Positions 1 to 6,759 of a stretch of DNA of 29,461 nt are shown here, piece after piece (position 1 is the first letter of the stretch; each line of letters opens with the position of its first letter). The stretch comes from an uncultured Prevotella sp. (lineage in GTDB: Bacteria; Bacteroidota; Bacteroidia; Bacteroidales; Bacteroidaceae), in contig CAAGPV010000055.1 in assembly GCA_900771975.1 (NCBI GenBank), forward strand, positions 1 through 29,461, given 5' to 3'. The notes beneath the pieces were generated by a model. The model saw nothing but the letters and a program-made list of their open reading frames with translations, searched no databases and was not told where the DNA came from. The translations under genes and the position numbers were made by a program.

Positions 1-180
1 CCAGTTGAAACCGCTGGTCTCGTCGGTGATGGTTGTTCCTCCTGGCAGAGCAGCCTTGAAAGCCTCTATATCAAATTCTCCATCAGTATGGAAGCACTGT
101 GGAAAATACTTCTTCAGCACCTTCAATTCTTTCAGTCCCGCTGCGGCATCAGCGTTGTGATTCATTATATCTTTTATCAT
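1..180 (-). CDS. Type III restriction-modification DNA methyltransferase (Mod), N-terminal end only
   Basis: The 60 residues visible run from an ATG at 180 off the left edge of the window. The N-terminus has a helical stretch, then KYFPQCF, TDGEFDIEAFKAAL and a final GFNW, which matches my memory of the extreme N-terminus of type III Mod subunits (a pattern like ..FPQCFxxDGKxDxExLK..FxWxGK). Mod methylates adenine in an asymmetric site and, with a helicase-nuclease Res subunit, forms a type III restriction system in the cytoplasm. No catalytic motif (DPPY, FxGxG) lies inside the window, so the call rests on the leader alone. A candidate -7 box lies about 170 bases upstream. The res gene, if present, would be further left. 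The family is an inference; a complete sequence would settle it. Confidence 0.5.
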   Translation of the reverse strand, partial: MIKDIMNHNADAAAGLKELKVLKKYFPQCFHTDGEFDIEAFKAALPGGTTITDETSGFNW

Positions 181-500
181 ATTCAAGTATTCTAATCGTT
201 AATCAATTATTGCCTCCAGACACACCAAGTCGTTCACCCCCACATCAAGAAGTTTGGCTATCTATTTAATAAATAAACTTATGCAAATACTTTGCAAACG
301 AGTGCAAAGAGACTTACTCTCAATTTGCCGAGTGCAACTACGTATTATGCAAATATAGTCAATTCTCTTGGATAACGTGAACTATTCGCAATAAAAACGA
401 TGTTGAGTTTTCGTTTTTTAGTGTTTGACTGGTATTATTTCAAATAAAAAACTTATTTTTACATATTGAATAAAACAACATTTTTAAAACAAATAACAAT
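181..500. other. AT-rich intergenic region with two near-copies of a TTTGC..GAGTGCAA motif
   Basis: No gene is supported in these 320 bases. They separate the leftward mod gene from the rightward DUF6078 pseudogene and are AT-rich. Two direct near-repeats, TTTGCAAACGAGTGCAAA at 291-308 and TTTGCCGAGTGCAA starting at 324, lie about 33 bases apart, downstream of the candidate mod -7 box on the transcribed side. They could be operator half-sites or just overlapping promoter-like TTTGCA words. Confidence 0.4.
350..357 (-). promoter_or_regulatory. Candidate -7 promoter box for the leftward mod gene
   Basis: On the minus strand these bases read TATATTTG followed by CA, an exact match to the Bacteroidota -7 element TAnnTTTG. 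The nearest leftward gene starts at 180. No convincing TTTG -33 box is seen at the usual spacing. Confidence 0.35.
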
Positions 501-933
501 ATGACTAAAAGCAACAAACAAACTATACATCACGATTATCACGTTTGCAAACATAACAACTGCCCTATGGCAACTTCGTGTTGCACCAAATTGCCTACAC
601 CACTCTGATAGAGCAGGAAGAGTTTCTGCGCCTTATCAACCACATCAAGTGCGCCAAGAACGAGGAATGCCCATACTACCGATGCTCAACCCCGTGAAAT
701 TCGCCAGAGGATTCACCAACTTCCAAAAGCACATGTTCCCACAGCAGTACGACCAGTTCATGACAGCCCTTGTTCTGCACTTCGGACGCAACCAATATTT
801 CAAGCGCAGACGCGGTGACATACTTCTTCCACCTGAGGAGCAAGAAGTGATAAGACTGATGCTTGAAAAGGTAGGAGCTGACTCTAAGATGGACTTTGAT
901 AAATACGAGGAACACATCAATTGGGATGTCTGA
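501..933 (+). pseudogene. DUF6078 family protein, two frameshifts
   Basis: Three reading frames used in succession give one continuous DUF6078-like protein. From ATG 501 the first frame reads a Cys-rich N-terminus (HVCKHNNCPMATSCC). From about 593 a second frame reads AYTTLIEQEEFLRLI, then CAKNEECPYYRCSTP. From about 694 a third frame reads VKFARGFTNFQKHMF, ALVLHFGRNQYFKR and PPEEQEVIRLML, ending NWDV and TGA at 931-933. This order (paired Cys motifs, FARG.TNF, HFGRNxYxKR, PEEQ..IR) is the hallmark of this uncharacterised Bacteroidales family. Both shifts are equivalent to loss of one base and both sit at short homopolymers (AAA near 587, CCCC at 690-693), so real decay and sequencing indels are both possible. 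Function of the family is unknown. Confidence 0.7.
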
Positions 934-973
934 TTTATGCATATAAGTTCTTTGCCAGTACCATATTAGTAAC

Positions 974-1039
974 ACTCCAGTATCAGCTAACAGAAACTCC
1001 AGTATCAGCTAACAGAAACTCCAGTACCAGTTAGATGAT
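974..1039 (+). repeat. 22-bp tandem repeat, two exact copies and one degenerate
   Basis: The 22-bp unit beginning ACTCCAGTATCAGC occurs exactly at 974-995 and 996-1017, and a diverged third copy follows at 1018-1039 (ACTCCAGTACCAG...). A weaker similar stretch precedes the array. It lies between the DUF6078 remnant and the RecD2-like fragment and runs into the latter's first codons. Confidence 0.8.
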
Positions 1040-1244
1040 ACTAAAAGAGGTACTGAGTGTAATTGAATATGCTTATCTGATAGTTGAGAGGTTCGGTACT
1101 GATACCATTGAGGTAATTGAGGATGACATCGAACGACTATACGAAGTGGCTGGCATGGGCAAGAAGATTCTCATTCTCGCTGGCAAGGCTCAGCCGAAGA
1201 TTATCAGAGAGGATAAACTGAATGAATTGATAATAATAAAATAA
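1035..1244 (+). pseudogene. RecD2-like helix-hairpin-helix fragment
   Basis: A 69-residue reading frame contains IVERFGTDTIEVIEDDIERL followed by YEVAGMGKK. This resembles the helix-hairpin-helix segment near the N-terminus of the SF1B helicase RecD2 (pattern IVxxFGxDTLxVIExxPxxLxxVxGIG). RecD2 is normally over 700 residues and has upstream OB-like and downstream helicase domains; none of those are here. The apparent start lies inside a 22-bp tandem repeat, so the fragment probably lost its 5' end by rearrangement. The tail (AGKAQPKIIREDKLNEL) does not match RecD2 and may be out of its original context. An alternative is a small HhH DNA-binding protein in its own right. The family resemblance is from memory and moderate. 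Confidence 0.4.
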
Positions 1245-1273
1245 AGGGCGAAGAATTTCATTGAAATAATCTG

Positions 1274-1789
1274 ATGGAAACAGAAAGAATTTTACTTCGC
1301 CATTGGCAGGAATCGGATGCAGAGGCGCTCTTCAAGTACGCATCAGACCCTGACGTAGGACCACGAGCAGGATGGCCTGCACATAAGTCTGTAGAAGAAA
1401 GCAGGGAGATTATCCAGACATACTTCCATAATGAAACGACATGGGCGATTGTGTTGAAAGAGACTGGCGAGGCTATCAGCTGCATCGGCTACTACACCCT
1501 TGAAGCCAGCATCATCCCTATCGGAGAAAACGACTGCGAGGTGGGCTATTGGGTAGGAAAGCCATTTTGGAATAAAGGAATCTGTACCGAAGCCTTAAAG
1601 CTGATGCTCGACTACTGCATCAACGAGAAGCATTTCGAAAACATTTGGGCAGATCATTTTACAGGCAATCCTGCATCAGGAAAGGTCATGGAGAAATGCG
1701 GTTTCTCTGACACGGGAATACTGAACCGATGCAGCCAGCTTGTGGGTGGCGACAAGGAAATGGTCAAGGTATTTAAGTACAAAGGATAA
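1274..1789 (+). CDS. GNAT family N-acetyltransferase (RimJ/RimL-like)
   Basis: A 171-residue cytoplasmic protein of normal length for the RimJ/RimL branch of GNAT enzymes, which transfer the acetyl group of acetyl-CoA to an amine (protein N-terminus or small molecule). It opens with METERILLRHWQESDAEAL, the standard beginning of this branch, has EVGYWVGKPFWNKGICTEAL (about residues 91-110) as motif A for acetyl-CoA binding, and then NPASGKVMEKCGF as motif B. The substrate cannot be read from sequence. The start at 1274 fits the family's N-terminus. It stands alone among gene remnants, 29 bases after the RecD2-like fragment, and is the only intact gene in the first 2.2 kb. Confidence 0.85.
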   Translation: METERILLRHWQESDAEALFKYASDPDVGPRAGWPAHKSVEESREIIQTYFHNETTWAIVLKETGEAISCIGYYTLEASIIPIGENDCEVGYWVGKPFWNKGICTEALKLMLDYCINEKHFENIWADHFTGNPASGKVMEKCGFSDTGILNRCSQLVGGDKEMVKVFKYKG

Positions 1790-1820
1790 AGAAATAAACT
1801 GACTTTAAAACATATTGATT

Positions 1821-2116
1821 ATGAAGAAGATAAAGTAAAACAATGGCGTGGAAATGCCACAACTGGGATATGGTGTTTATCAGGTGGAACCAGATGAGTG
1901 TGAGCGTTATGTGGTGGATGCTCTTAGCGTGGGCTCCATTGGCAGAAGGCCAGAACGACTTGTTCACCAACTCTCTTCGACTTTGAACTTGACGCAGACG
2001 ACATGCAGAAAATTGCTGCGCTCGACACCGCCCAGAGTCTCTTCCTCGACCATCATAGCGGAGAAACAACCAAGCAGTTTATGGAGTGGAGAGTTGTGGT
2101 GAAACCTACAGAATAA
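1821..2116 (+). pseudogene. Aldo/keto reductase remnant with nonsense codon and two internal deletions
   Basis: From ATG 1821 the frame reads MKKIK, a TAA at 1836-1838, then NNGVEMPQLGYGVYQVEPDE, the N-terminus of a Bacteroidales aldo/keto reductase. After VVDALSVG the reading moves to another frame (from about 1927) that encodes AWAPLAEGQNDLFTN, which normally lies near residue 190-200 of such enzymes. From 1976 a third frame gives FDFELDADDMQKIAALDT and a C-terminus ending VVVKPTE, stop at 2114-2116. The catalytic Asp, Tyr, Lys and His segments are all gone. About 300 bases remain of an expected 840 or so. An intact but distinct aldo/keto reductase lies on the opposite strand at 5294-6136. 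Confidence 0.85.
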
Positions 2117-2272
2117 TTATGACACTAGATACTTCTACATATTACGTTTGGATAGGTGGCTAATGTGATATTTCTCTTTAAACTTTCAGGCTCAATTTGC
2201 GTCTAATTCTTAGATGATGGTGTTTAAGCACCCATGGCTTTTTAGGTATTATAAAATTTTATTTTGTAGCTT

Positions 2273-2719
2273 ATGAAAAGAATTTTTCGAATATTGATGA
2301 TTGCCATTTGCTGCATGATTTCATGCCATATGGTGGCGAATGCAGGCAACGACAAGCCTATCTCAGTAAATGCACTTCCTGTAAAGGCTCAGACCATACT
2401 CCAAAAACATTTCAATGGTCAGAAGGTGATACTTGCAACGATTGAATCGGGAGTTGTCAGCAGAAGCTATGATGTGGTTCTGCAGAATGGCACGAAGCTG
2501 GAGTTCGACAAAAAGGGAAATCTTACAGAGATTGACTGCAAGCAGGGAATCGTGCCAGTCCAGTTGATTCCGCAAGCCATCAAGAACTACTTGAAGGATA
2601 ATTATGCAGGACAATCAGTAAAGAAGATTGAAATAAAGAAGAATGAATATGAGGTGGAACTGACAAACGAATTGGATTTGACCTTCAACAAGCATTTCCA
2701 ATTAATTGATATTGATTGA
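2273..2719 (+). CDS. Secreted PepSY-like domain protein
   Basis: This 148-residue protein has a signal peptide (MKRIFRILMIAICCMISC, then VANA-G, cleavage expected near residue 24), so it should act in the periplasm or at the outer membrane. The mature part is about 120 residues with two similar halves: alternating beta strands such as YDVVLQNGTKLEFDKKGNL and YEVELTNELDLTFNKHFQL, each preceded by a helix with a phenylalanine or tyrosine (ILQKHF, IKNYLKDNY). That duplication is typical of PepSY-like (DUF2874) proteins of Bacteroidetes, related in fold to BLIP; their function is not known, inhibition of a periplasmic protease being one proposal. TACGTTTG at 2143-2150 is a possible -7 box, though without a clear -33. 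Confidence 0.75.
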   Translation: MKRIFRILMIAICCMISCHMVANAGNDKPISVNALPVKAQTILQKHFNGQKVILATIESGVVSRSYDVVLQNGTKLEFDKKGNLTEIDCKQGIVPVQLIPQAIKNYLKDNYAGQSVKKIEIKKNEYEVELTNELDLTFNKHFQLIDID

Positions 2720-2730
2720 TAAAGAAGTTA

Positions 2731-2763
2731 ACAGATATTGAACTGATATTGAACAGATATTGA
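2731..2763 (+). repeat. Three tandem 11-bp repeats
   Basis: ACAGATATTGA (2731-2741), ACTGATATTGA (2742-2752) and ACAGATATTGA (2753-2763) follow directly after the PepSY-like stop codon. The last codons of that gene contain similar TGATATTGA words, so the array may have grown from the gene end. The period is close to one helical turn. Confidence 0.8.
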
Positions 2764-2810
2764 TTGATTGGAAAACTAATAGATACTTTCTGATTAGCAA
2801 GAATAAATAA

Positions 2811-2849
2811 ACCGACTATCTTTAAGCTCATTGTCTAAAGATAGTCGGT
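2811..2849 (+). terminator. Hairpin terminator upstream of kup
   Basis: A 14-bp perfect stem (ACCGACTATCTTTA at 2811-2824 with its complement at 2836-2849) around an 11-base loop is followed by TTTT. It closes the PepSY-like transcription unit. Its 3' half and loop resemble the hairpin at 5249-5281 on the other side of kup. Confidence 0.8.
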
Positions 2850-2916
2850 TTTTGTAATTTTTCAGGTCTTGCTGAAAAAATGGGAATTGCACATGACTGG
2901 CAGAATTCAAGCATTG

Positions 2917-2960
2917 TTATCTGATTTTTCATTAATGTTAAATGCGATTAAATCAGATAA
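2917..2960. promoter_or_regulatory. 11-bp inverted repeat in the kup upstream region
   Basis: TTATCTGATTT at 2917-2927 and AAATCAGATAA at 2950-2960 form a perfect inverted repeat separated by 22 AT-rich bases. It lies about 170 bases before the kup start and is not followed by a T-tract, so it is better read as an operator-like or leader structure than as a terminator. No exact TAnnTTTG box is seen before kup. The rest of 2961-3060 shows nothing recognisable. Confidence 0.35.
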
Positions 2961-3060
2961 TTCTTGTTAAACAAATCATATATTATCTCGTTTGTTTATA
3001 CCTTGGCACCCAAATTTATAATCCAAAAGGAATATCTTATGTTCTAATTGTTATAATACA

Positions 3061-3120
3061 AAGGATAATACTTTAATTAAATAAGAAAAGGAAAAGGATA
3101 ATACTTAATTAAATAAGAGA
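3061..3120 (+). repeat. Duplicated ~28-bp segment just before kup
   Basis: AAGGATAATACTTTAATTAA and the following ATAAGA (from 3061) recur with one T fewer from 3094. The second copy ends within 10 bases of the kup ATG, so the duplication changes the sequence immediately around the translation start. Confidence 0.75.
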
Positions 3121-3126
3121 AGAAAT

Positions 3127-5097
3127 ATGAGAGAAACAACAGAAAGTTCAGTTGCCTGCAATCATCATAAAGTAGGCTTCCTGGGATTGCTCGTCACACT
3201 AGGCATCGTGTTCGGAGACATCGGAACATCACCCCTCTATGTGATGAAGGCCATCCTCCACACAGGAGAAACCATCAACGAGAGCACCATCTTGGGAGCT
3301 TTGTCATGCATCATCTGGACGCTCACTCTACAAACCACTATCAAATATGTATGCGTGGCGCTACGAGCCGATAATAATGGCGAAGGAGGCATCCTCGCTC
3401 TCTACGCTCTGCTGCGCCGACTCAAGAGCAAGTGGATTTACATATTGGCTATCATCGGCGCCAGCACTTTGCTGGCAGACGGCATCATCACCCCTGCCAT
3501 CACAGTTACCACAGCCATCGAAGGACTCGAAAGCATCAGTCCCCACCTGCCAGTCATTCCCATCACCCTTGCCATCATCACCATCATCTTCTTCGTGCAG
3601 CGCTTTGGTACAGAGAGCATAGGCAAATCGTTCGGAGTATTCATGCTGATATGGTTCCTGCTGCTGGGCGTAACGGGAGCTTTCAGCATCACCTCTTACC
3701 CATTGATACTGAAGGCTTTCAATCCCTATTACGCAGCCATGCTGCTGGCAAAATCGCCAGAGTGGTTCTTGATTCTGGGCGCCGTATTTCTCTGTACCAC
3801 CGGTGCAGAGGCTCTCTACTCCGACTTGGGGCATTGCGGCAGAAAGAACATCGCCATCAGCTGGGGTTTTGTAAAGACGATGCTCATCCTCAACTATTTG
3901 GGTCAGGGAGCATGGGTGCTGAATCATACGCATACCGCCTTTTCGGTTAATCCGTTCTTTTCCATCATGCCCCAGAGTATGCTGATTTTTGCCATCATCA
4001 TGGCCACGGGTGCGGCAATCGTTGCCAGTCAGGCACTCATCAGCGGTACCTTCTCCATCTTGAGCGAGGCCATGAACCTGCATTTCTGGCCGCGTATGCG
4101 AATCAAGCATCCTACCCATGTCAAGGGGCAGCTCTACATCCCGATGATCAACCTTGCCATGTACATCGGTGTGGTCATCGTCATTCTGCTCTTCCGCGAC
4201 TCCTCGCACATGGAGGCAGCCTACGGACTCGCCATTACCATCACCATGCTGATGACTACCCTGCTGCTCGGTTTCTACCTGCACAGCAAGGGCGTGGCGC
4301 GGATCTTCACCCTGCTGTTTATGGGCGCCTACTGCACCATCGAGGGAGTCTTCCTGGCAGCCAATCTATCAAAGTTTCTCGCAGGAGGATGGTGTACGAT
4401 GCTCATTGGCGGAATCCTCTTCCTGATGATGTATGTGTGGATTCGTGCCATGAAGATACGCCGCCAATACATCAGCACCAAACCGCTGGTTGAGTATTAC
4501 AAGATTATCTCCGACATCAAGGCCGACGAGAGTATCCCTAAATATGCTTCCAACCTGGTTTATGTAAACCATGCCGGCAAGGAAGGCACCGTGGATGACA
4601 AGCTGCTCTACTCCATCATCAACAAGCAGCCGAAACGTGCTGACCACTACTGGCTTATCAACATGGAGTTTGTAGACACGCCTGACACGCTGGAGTACAG
4701 TTGCGAGACATTGATTCCCGACACCCTCTACAGCGTAACGATGCATATTGGTTTCCGCATAGAACCTAGGGTGAGCCTCTATCTGCGACAGGTGGTGGAA
4801 GACCTGGTGGCCGACGGGAAGGTAGATTTGAGAAGTACCTATCCTTCGCTGCGGAAAAACGGGATTCCTGGTGACTTTCGATTCATCATCATCCACCGAA
4901 TATATTATCCGGAGAGTTCCGGCAACCGTCAACAGAATTTACTGATGAGCATCTACGCTCTCATCAGCAAGATAGGCATTGACGAGCCGAAGGCATTGGG
5001 TCTCGACACATCTATGGTAGCAGTGGAACGTGTGCCGCTCATCATCAACCATCGTAACAGAAGCAGCAGACGTATCACCCTAAAGATGGATGAATAG
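3127..5097 (+). CDS. kup: Low-affinity potassium uptake protein Kup
   Basis: This 656-residue inner-membrane protein imports K+, probably with protons, as a KUP/HAK/KT transporter (E. coli Kup is 622 residues). The N-terminal signature GIVFGDIGTSPLYV (about residues 26-39) and ADNNGEGGILALYALL, then GADGIITPAITV-type sequence (LLADGIITPAITVTTAIEGL) mark the family. About 12 hydrophobic segments fill residues 17-445, and a hydrophilic cytoplasmic domain of about 210 residues follows, as expected. The ATG at 3127 gives the usual short leader before the first helix. The gene stands alone, between hairpins at 2811-2849 and 5112-5150. Its upstream region has an inverted repeat and a duplicated segment that may influence expression. 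No c-di-AMP or other riboswitch was recognised. Confidence 0.95.
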   Translation: MRETTESSVACNHHKVGFLGLLVTLGIVFGDIGTSPLYVMKAILHTGETINESTILGALSCIIWTLTLQTTIKYVCVALRADNNGEGGILALYALLRRLKSKWIYILAIIGASTLLADGIITPAITVTTAIEGLESISPHLPVIPITLAIITIIFFVQRFGTESIGKSFGVFMLIWFLLLGVTGAFSITSYPLILKAFNPYYAAMLLAKSPEWFLILGAVFLCTTGAEALYSDLGHCGRKNIAISWGFVKTMLILNYLGQGAWVLNHTHTAFSVNPFFSIMPQSMLIFAIIMATGAAIVASQALISGTFSILSEAMNLHFWPRMRIKHPTHVKGQLYIPMINLAMYIGVVIVILLFRDSSHMEAAYGLAITITMLMTTLLLGFYLHSKGVARIFTLLFMGAYCTIEGVFLAANLSKFLAGGWCTMLIGGILFLMMYVWIRAMKIRRQYISTKPLVEYYKIISDIKADESIPKYASNLVYVNHAGKEGTVDDKLLYSIINKQPKRADHYWLINMEFVDTPDTLEYSCETLIPDTLYSVTMHIGFRIEPRVSLYLRQVVEDLVADGKVDLRSTYPSLRKNGIPGDFRFIIIHRIYYPESSGNRQQNLLMSIYALISKIGIDEPKALGLDTSMVAVERVPLIINHRNRSSRRITLKMDE

Positions 5098-5111
5098 AAG
5101 AAGTGAGGTAT

Positions 5112-5150
5112 GAAGGGGGAGTTTACTCATTACGAGCAAACTCCCCCTTC
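5112..5150. terminator. Hairpin after kup
   Basis: GAAGGGGGAGTTT (5112-5124) pairs perfectly with AAACTCCCCCTTC (5138-5150), and the 13-base loop has a further CTC/GAG pairing. It starts 15 bases after the kup stop. The right side lacks a T-run, so termination may be imperfect; a second hairpin follows. Confidence 0.65.
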
Positions 5151-5248
5151 ATGTATATGTGTACATGTATTCATGAATCCGGTCATTAAGGATTTCCGGT
5201 TATTCAAGATGTCCATCAACAACCCTCAACCAGATAAATAAGGTTAAA

Positions 5249-5281
5249 GACTGACTTCAGGCTTATTGCCTAAAATCAGTC
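5249..5281. terminator. Hairpin terminator between convergent kup and aldo/keto reductase
   Basis: GACTGACTTCAGGC (5249-5262) and GCCTAAAATCAGTC (5268-5281) form a 14-bp stem with two weak positions and the loop TTATT, followed by GGTTTT. It lies 12 bases from the end of the leftward aldo/keto reductase and may serve both directions. It resembles the hairpin at 2811-2849 (shared AAATAA lead, TTGYCTAAA core and AGTCGGTTTT tail). Confidence 0.7.
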
Positions 5282-5293
5282 GGTTTTGCTATT

Positions 5294-6136
5294 TTAGAAA
5301 TCACATGTATCTGGATCAGAACCAATTCTGTCAGCCTTCAGCGATGCGATTTCAAGCATTTCCTGCTGAGAGAGTTCAAAGTCGAATACATCGAAGTTTT
5401 CCTTAATTCGACTTGGAGTTACCGACTTTACCAGTGGCAGCACGCCTGTCTGCATCACCCAGCGGATAACTACCTGAGCCACGCTCTTGCCATGGTTGGC
5501 AGCAATGGTCTTCAAGAGAGGATTGTCCAGCACGTTGCCTCTTCCCAACGGGCTCCATGCCTCCACAAGAATGTTGTTCTTCCGGCAGAACTCCACACAC
5601 TCCTTCTGGGTGAATCCGGGATGATACTCTATCTGGTCAACCATCGGACAGATGTTTGCCTTCGCCATTACTGGCTCTGCATGATGCTGCATGAAGTTGG
5701 AAAGACCGATGCTGCGGACCAAGCCCTCCTCGTGCAGACGCTCCATCGCTTTCCATGTCTCTACATTCAGCTGATTTGCTTCCTTGCCAAACTGCAACTC
5801 GTTGGCTGGCCAGTGAATAAGATAGAGGTCGAGATAATCAAGCCCTAAATCGCTCAAAGTCTTGTCAAACGCCTTCAAGGTCTTGTCGTAGCCACGCTCC
5901 GTGTTCCAAACCTTGCTGGTAACAAAGAGATTCTCACGCTTGATTCCACTTTCCTTGATTCCCTCGCCCACGCTCTTCTCATTCTTATAGATAGCAGCGG
6001 TGTCGATGTGGGTGTAGCCTGCAGCAATGGCTGATTTCACAGCTTCAACGCAGGTTGCTCCATCAGGAGTAAGAAAAGTTCCGAAGCCCAGTGTAGGAAT
6101 CTTCACTCCATTATTCAATAATATTTCCTTTTCCAT
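5294..6136 (-). CDS. Aldo/keto reductase (2,5-diketo-gluconate reductase-like)
   Basis: A complete 280-residue cytoplasmic NADPH-dependent carbonyl reductase of the AKR superfamily. The catalytic tetrad is visible: Asp45 and Tyr50 in HIDTAAIY, Lys75 in VTSKVW and His108 in LIHWP. The cofactor-binding C-terminal barrel has IGLSNF, VDQIEYHP, EAWSPLGRGN and SVTPSRIKENFDVFDF. Length and order match AKR5-type enzymes, which reduce small aldehydes and ketones; the substrate is not evident. The start MEKEILLNNGVKIPTLGFGTF is the usual one. It follows an HxlR-type regulator in the same direction after 121 bases with no exact -7 box of its own, so it may be cotranscribed and be the regulator's target. 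It is not a parent copy of the decayed reductase at 1821-2116, whose sequence differs. Confidence 0.92.
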   Translation of the reverse strand: MEKEILLNNGVKIPTLGFGTFLTPDGATCVEAVKSAIAAGYTHIDTAAIYKNEKSVGEGIKESGIKRENLFVTSKVWNTERGYDKTLKAFDKTLSDLGLDYLDLYLIHWPANELQFGKEANQLNVETWKAMERLHEEGLVRSIGLSNFMQHHAEPVMAKANICPMVDQIEYHPGFTQKECVEFCRKNNILVEAWSPLGRGNVLDNPLLKTIAANHGKSVAQVVIRWVMQTGVLPLVKSVTPSRIKENFDVFDFELSQQEMLEIASLKADRIGSDPDTCDF

Positions 6137-6257
6137 GTTAAAACTTATCTTTCTTATTCGAGAATTAATTATCCCTTGATTAATCTATCATTCCTTTCTG
6201 TTACAATAATGCTCGTATAAGACATTGAGAAATAATATAGAATACTATTGAGACCAA

Positions 6258-6611
6258 TCACTTAATAATAGCATTCATATTTTCATTGCCCCATGCCACA
6301 AGGCTGTCAAGCGTAGGGATGAGAGACTTGCCTACTTCTGTAAGACTGTATTCAACCTTGGGAGGTACCACAGGGTAAACCTTTCTACTGATAAGCTTAT
6401 TACTCTCAAGATTCTTCAGAGTCTGCGAGAGCATCTTCTGTGAACAGTCGAGCATGTGTTCGTGAAGTTCAGAGAACCTCAGTACGTTGTTCTCGCTCTG
6501 GCCAATGGTGTAAAGGACGAGCATTGACCACTTATCACCAAACTTGCTAATCACCTGGCGGATTGGGCAGGCAATGTATTTTGCATCTACTTCTTTGCTT
6601 ACTTTTCTCAT
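6258..6611 (-). CDS. HxlR family winged-helix transcriptional regulator
   Basis: This 117-residue protein has the full HxlR (DUF24) winged helix: CPIRQVISKFGDKWSMLVLY at residues 15-34, then SQKMLSQTLKNLE as the recognition helix and RKVYPVVPPKVEYSLTEVG as the wing. Cys15 in the CPI motif is the position often used for redox or electrophile sensing in the family (as in YodB and HypR). It is a DNA-binding dimer. The aldo/keto reductase gene downstream suggests a response to reactive carbonyls or disulfide stress; that link is inference from gene order. An exact TATCTTTG box lies 24 bases upstream of the ATG. Confidence 0.9.
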   Translation of the reverse strand: MRKVSKEVDAKYIACPIRQVISKFGDKWSMLVLYTIGQSENNVLRFSELHEHMLDCSQKMLSQTLKNLESNKLISRKVYPVVPPKVEYSLTEVGKSLIPTLDSLVAWGNENMNAIIK

Positions 6612-6634
6612 ATCATGAATTGTATTTGATGGTG

Positions 6635-6642
6635 CAAAGATA
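6635..6642 (-). promoter_or_regulatory. Promoter -7 box for the HxlR gene
   Basis: On the minus strand this reads TATCTTTG followed by CA, exact for TAnnTTTG, with a TTG about 22 bases further upstream as a weak -33. Transcription would start a few bases before the ATG at 6611, giving a short leader. Confidence 0.6.
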
Positions 6643-6759
6643 GTGCAAACCGAAGGCAGAATATCAAGCTTGCTTGAATATTATGCTGAGGTGCAGCCTA
6701 TCTTCTGCAAAGATAGGTATTTCTTACCATAGCACACATACTTACTAAAAGAAACTTAG

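Noticed and set aside
974..1039. CRISPR array
   Set aside because: The 22-bp units are directly abutting with no spacers, and no cas gene is present.
1848..2102. 84-codon frame as a genuine small protein
   Set aside because: Only its first third matches aldo/keto reductase; the remaining matches move through two other frames, so it is part of a pseudogene.
3361..4284. Long antisense open frame (307 codons) within kup
   Set aside because: It mirrors the codon pattern of kup, gives a His/Asp-rich low-complexity product with no domain and has no promoter of its own.
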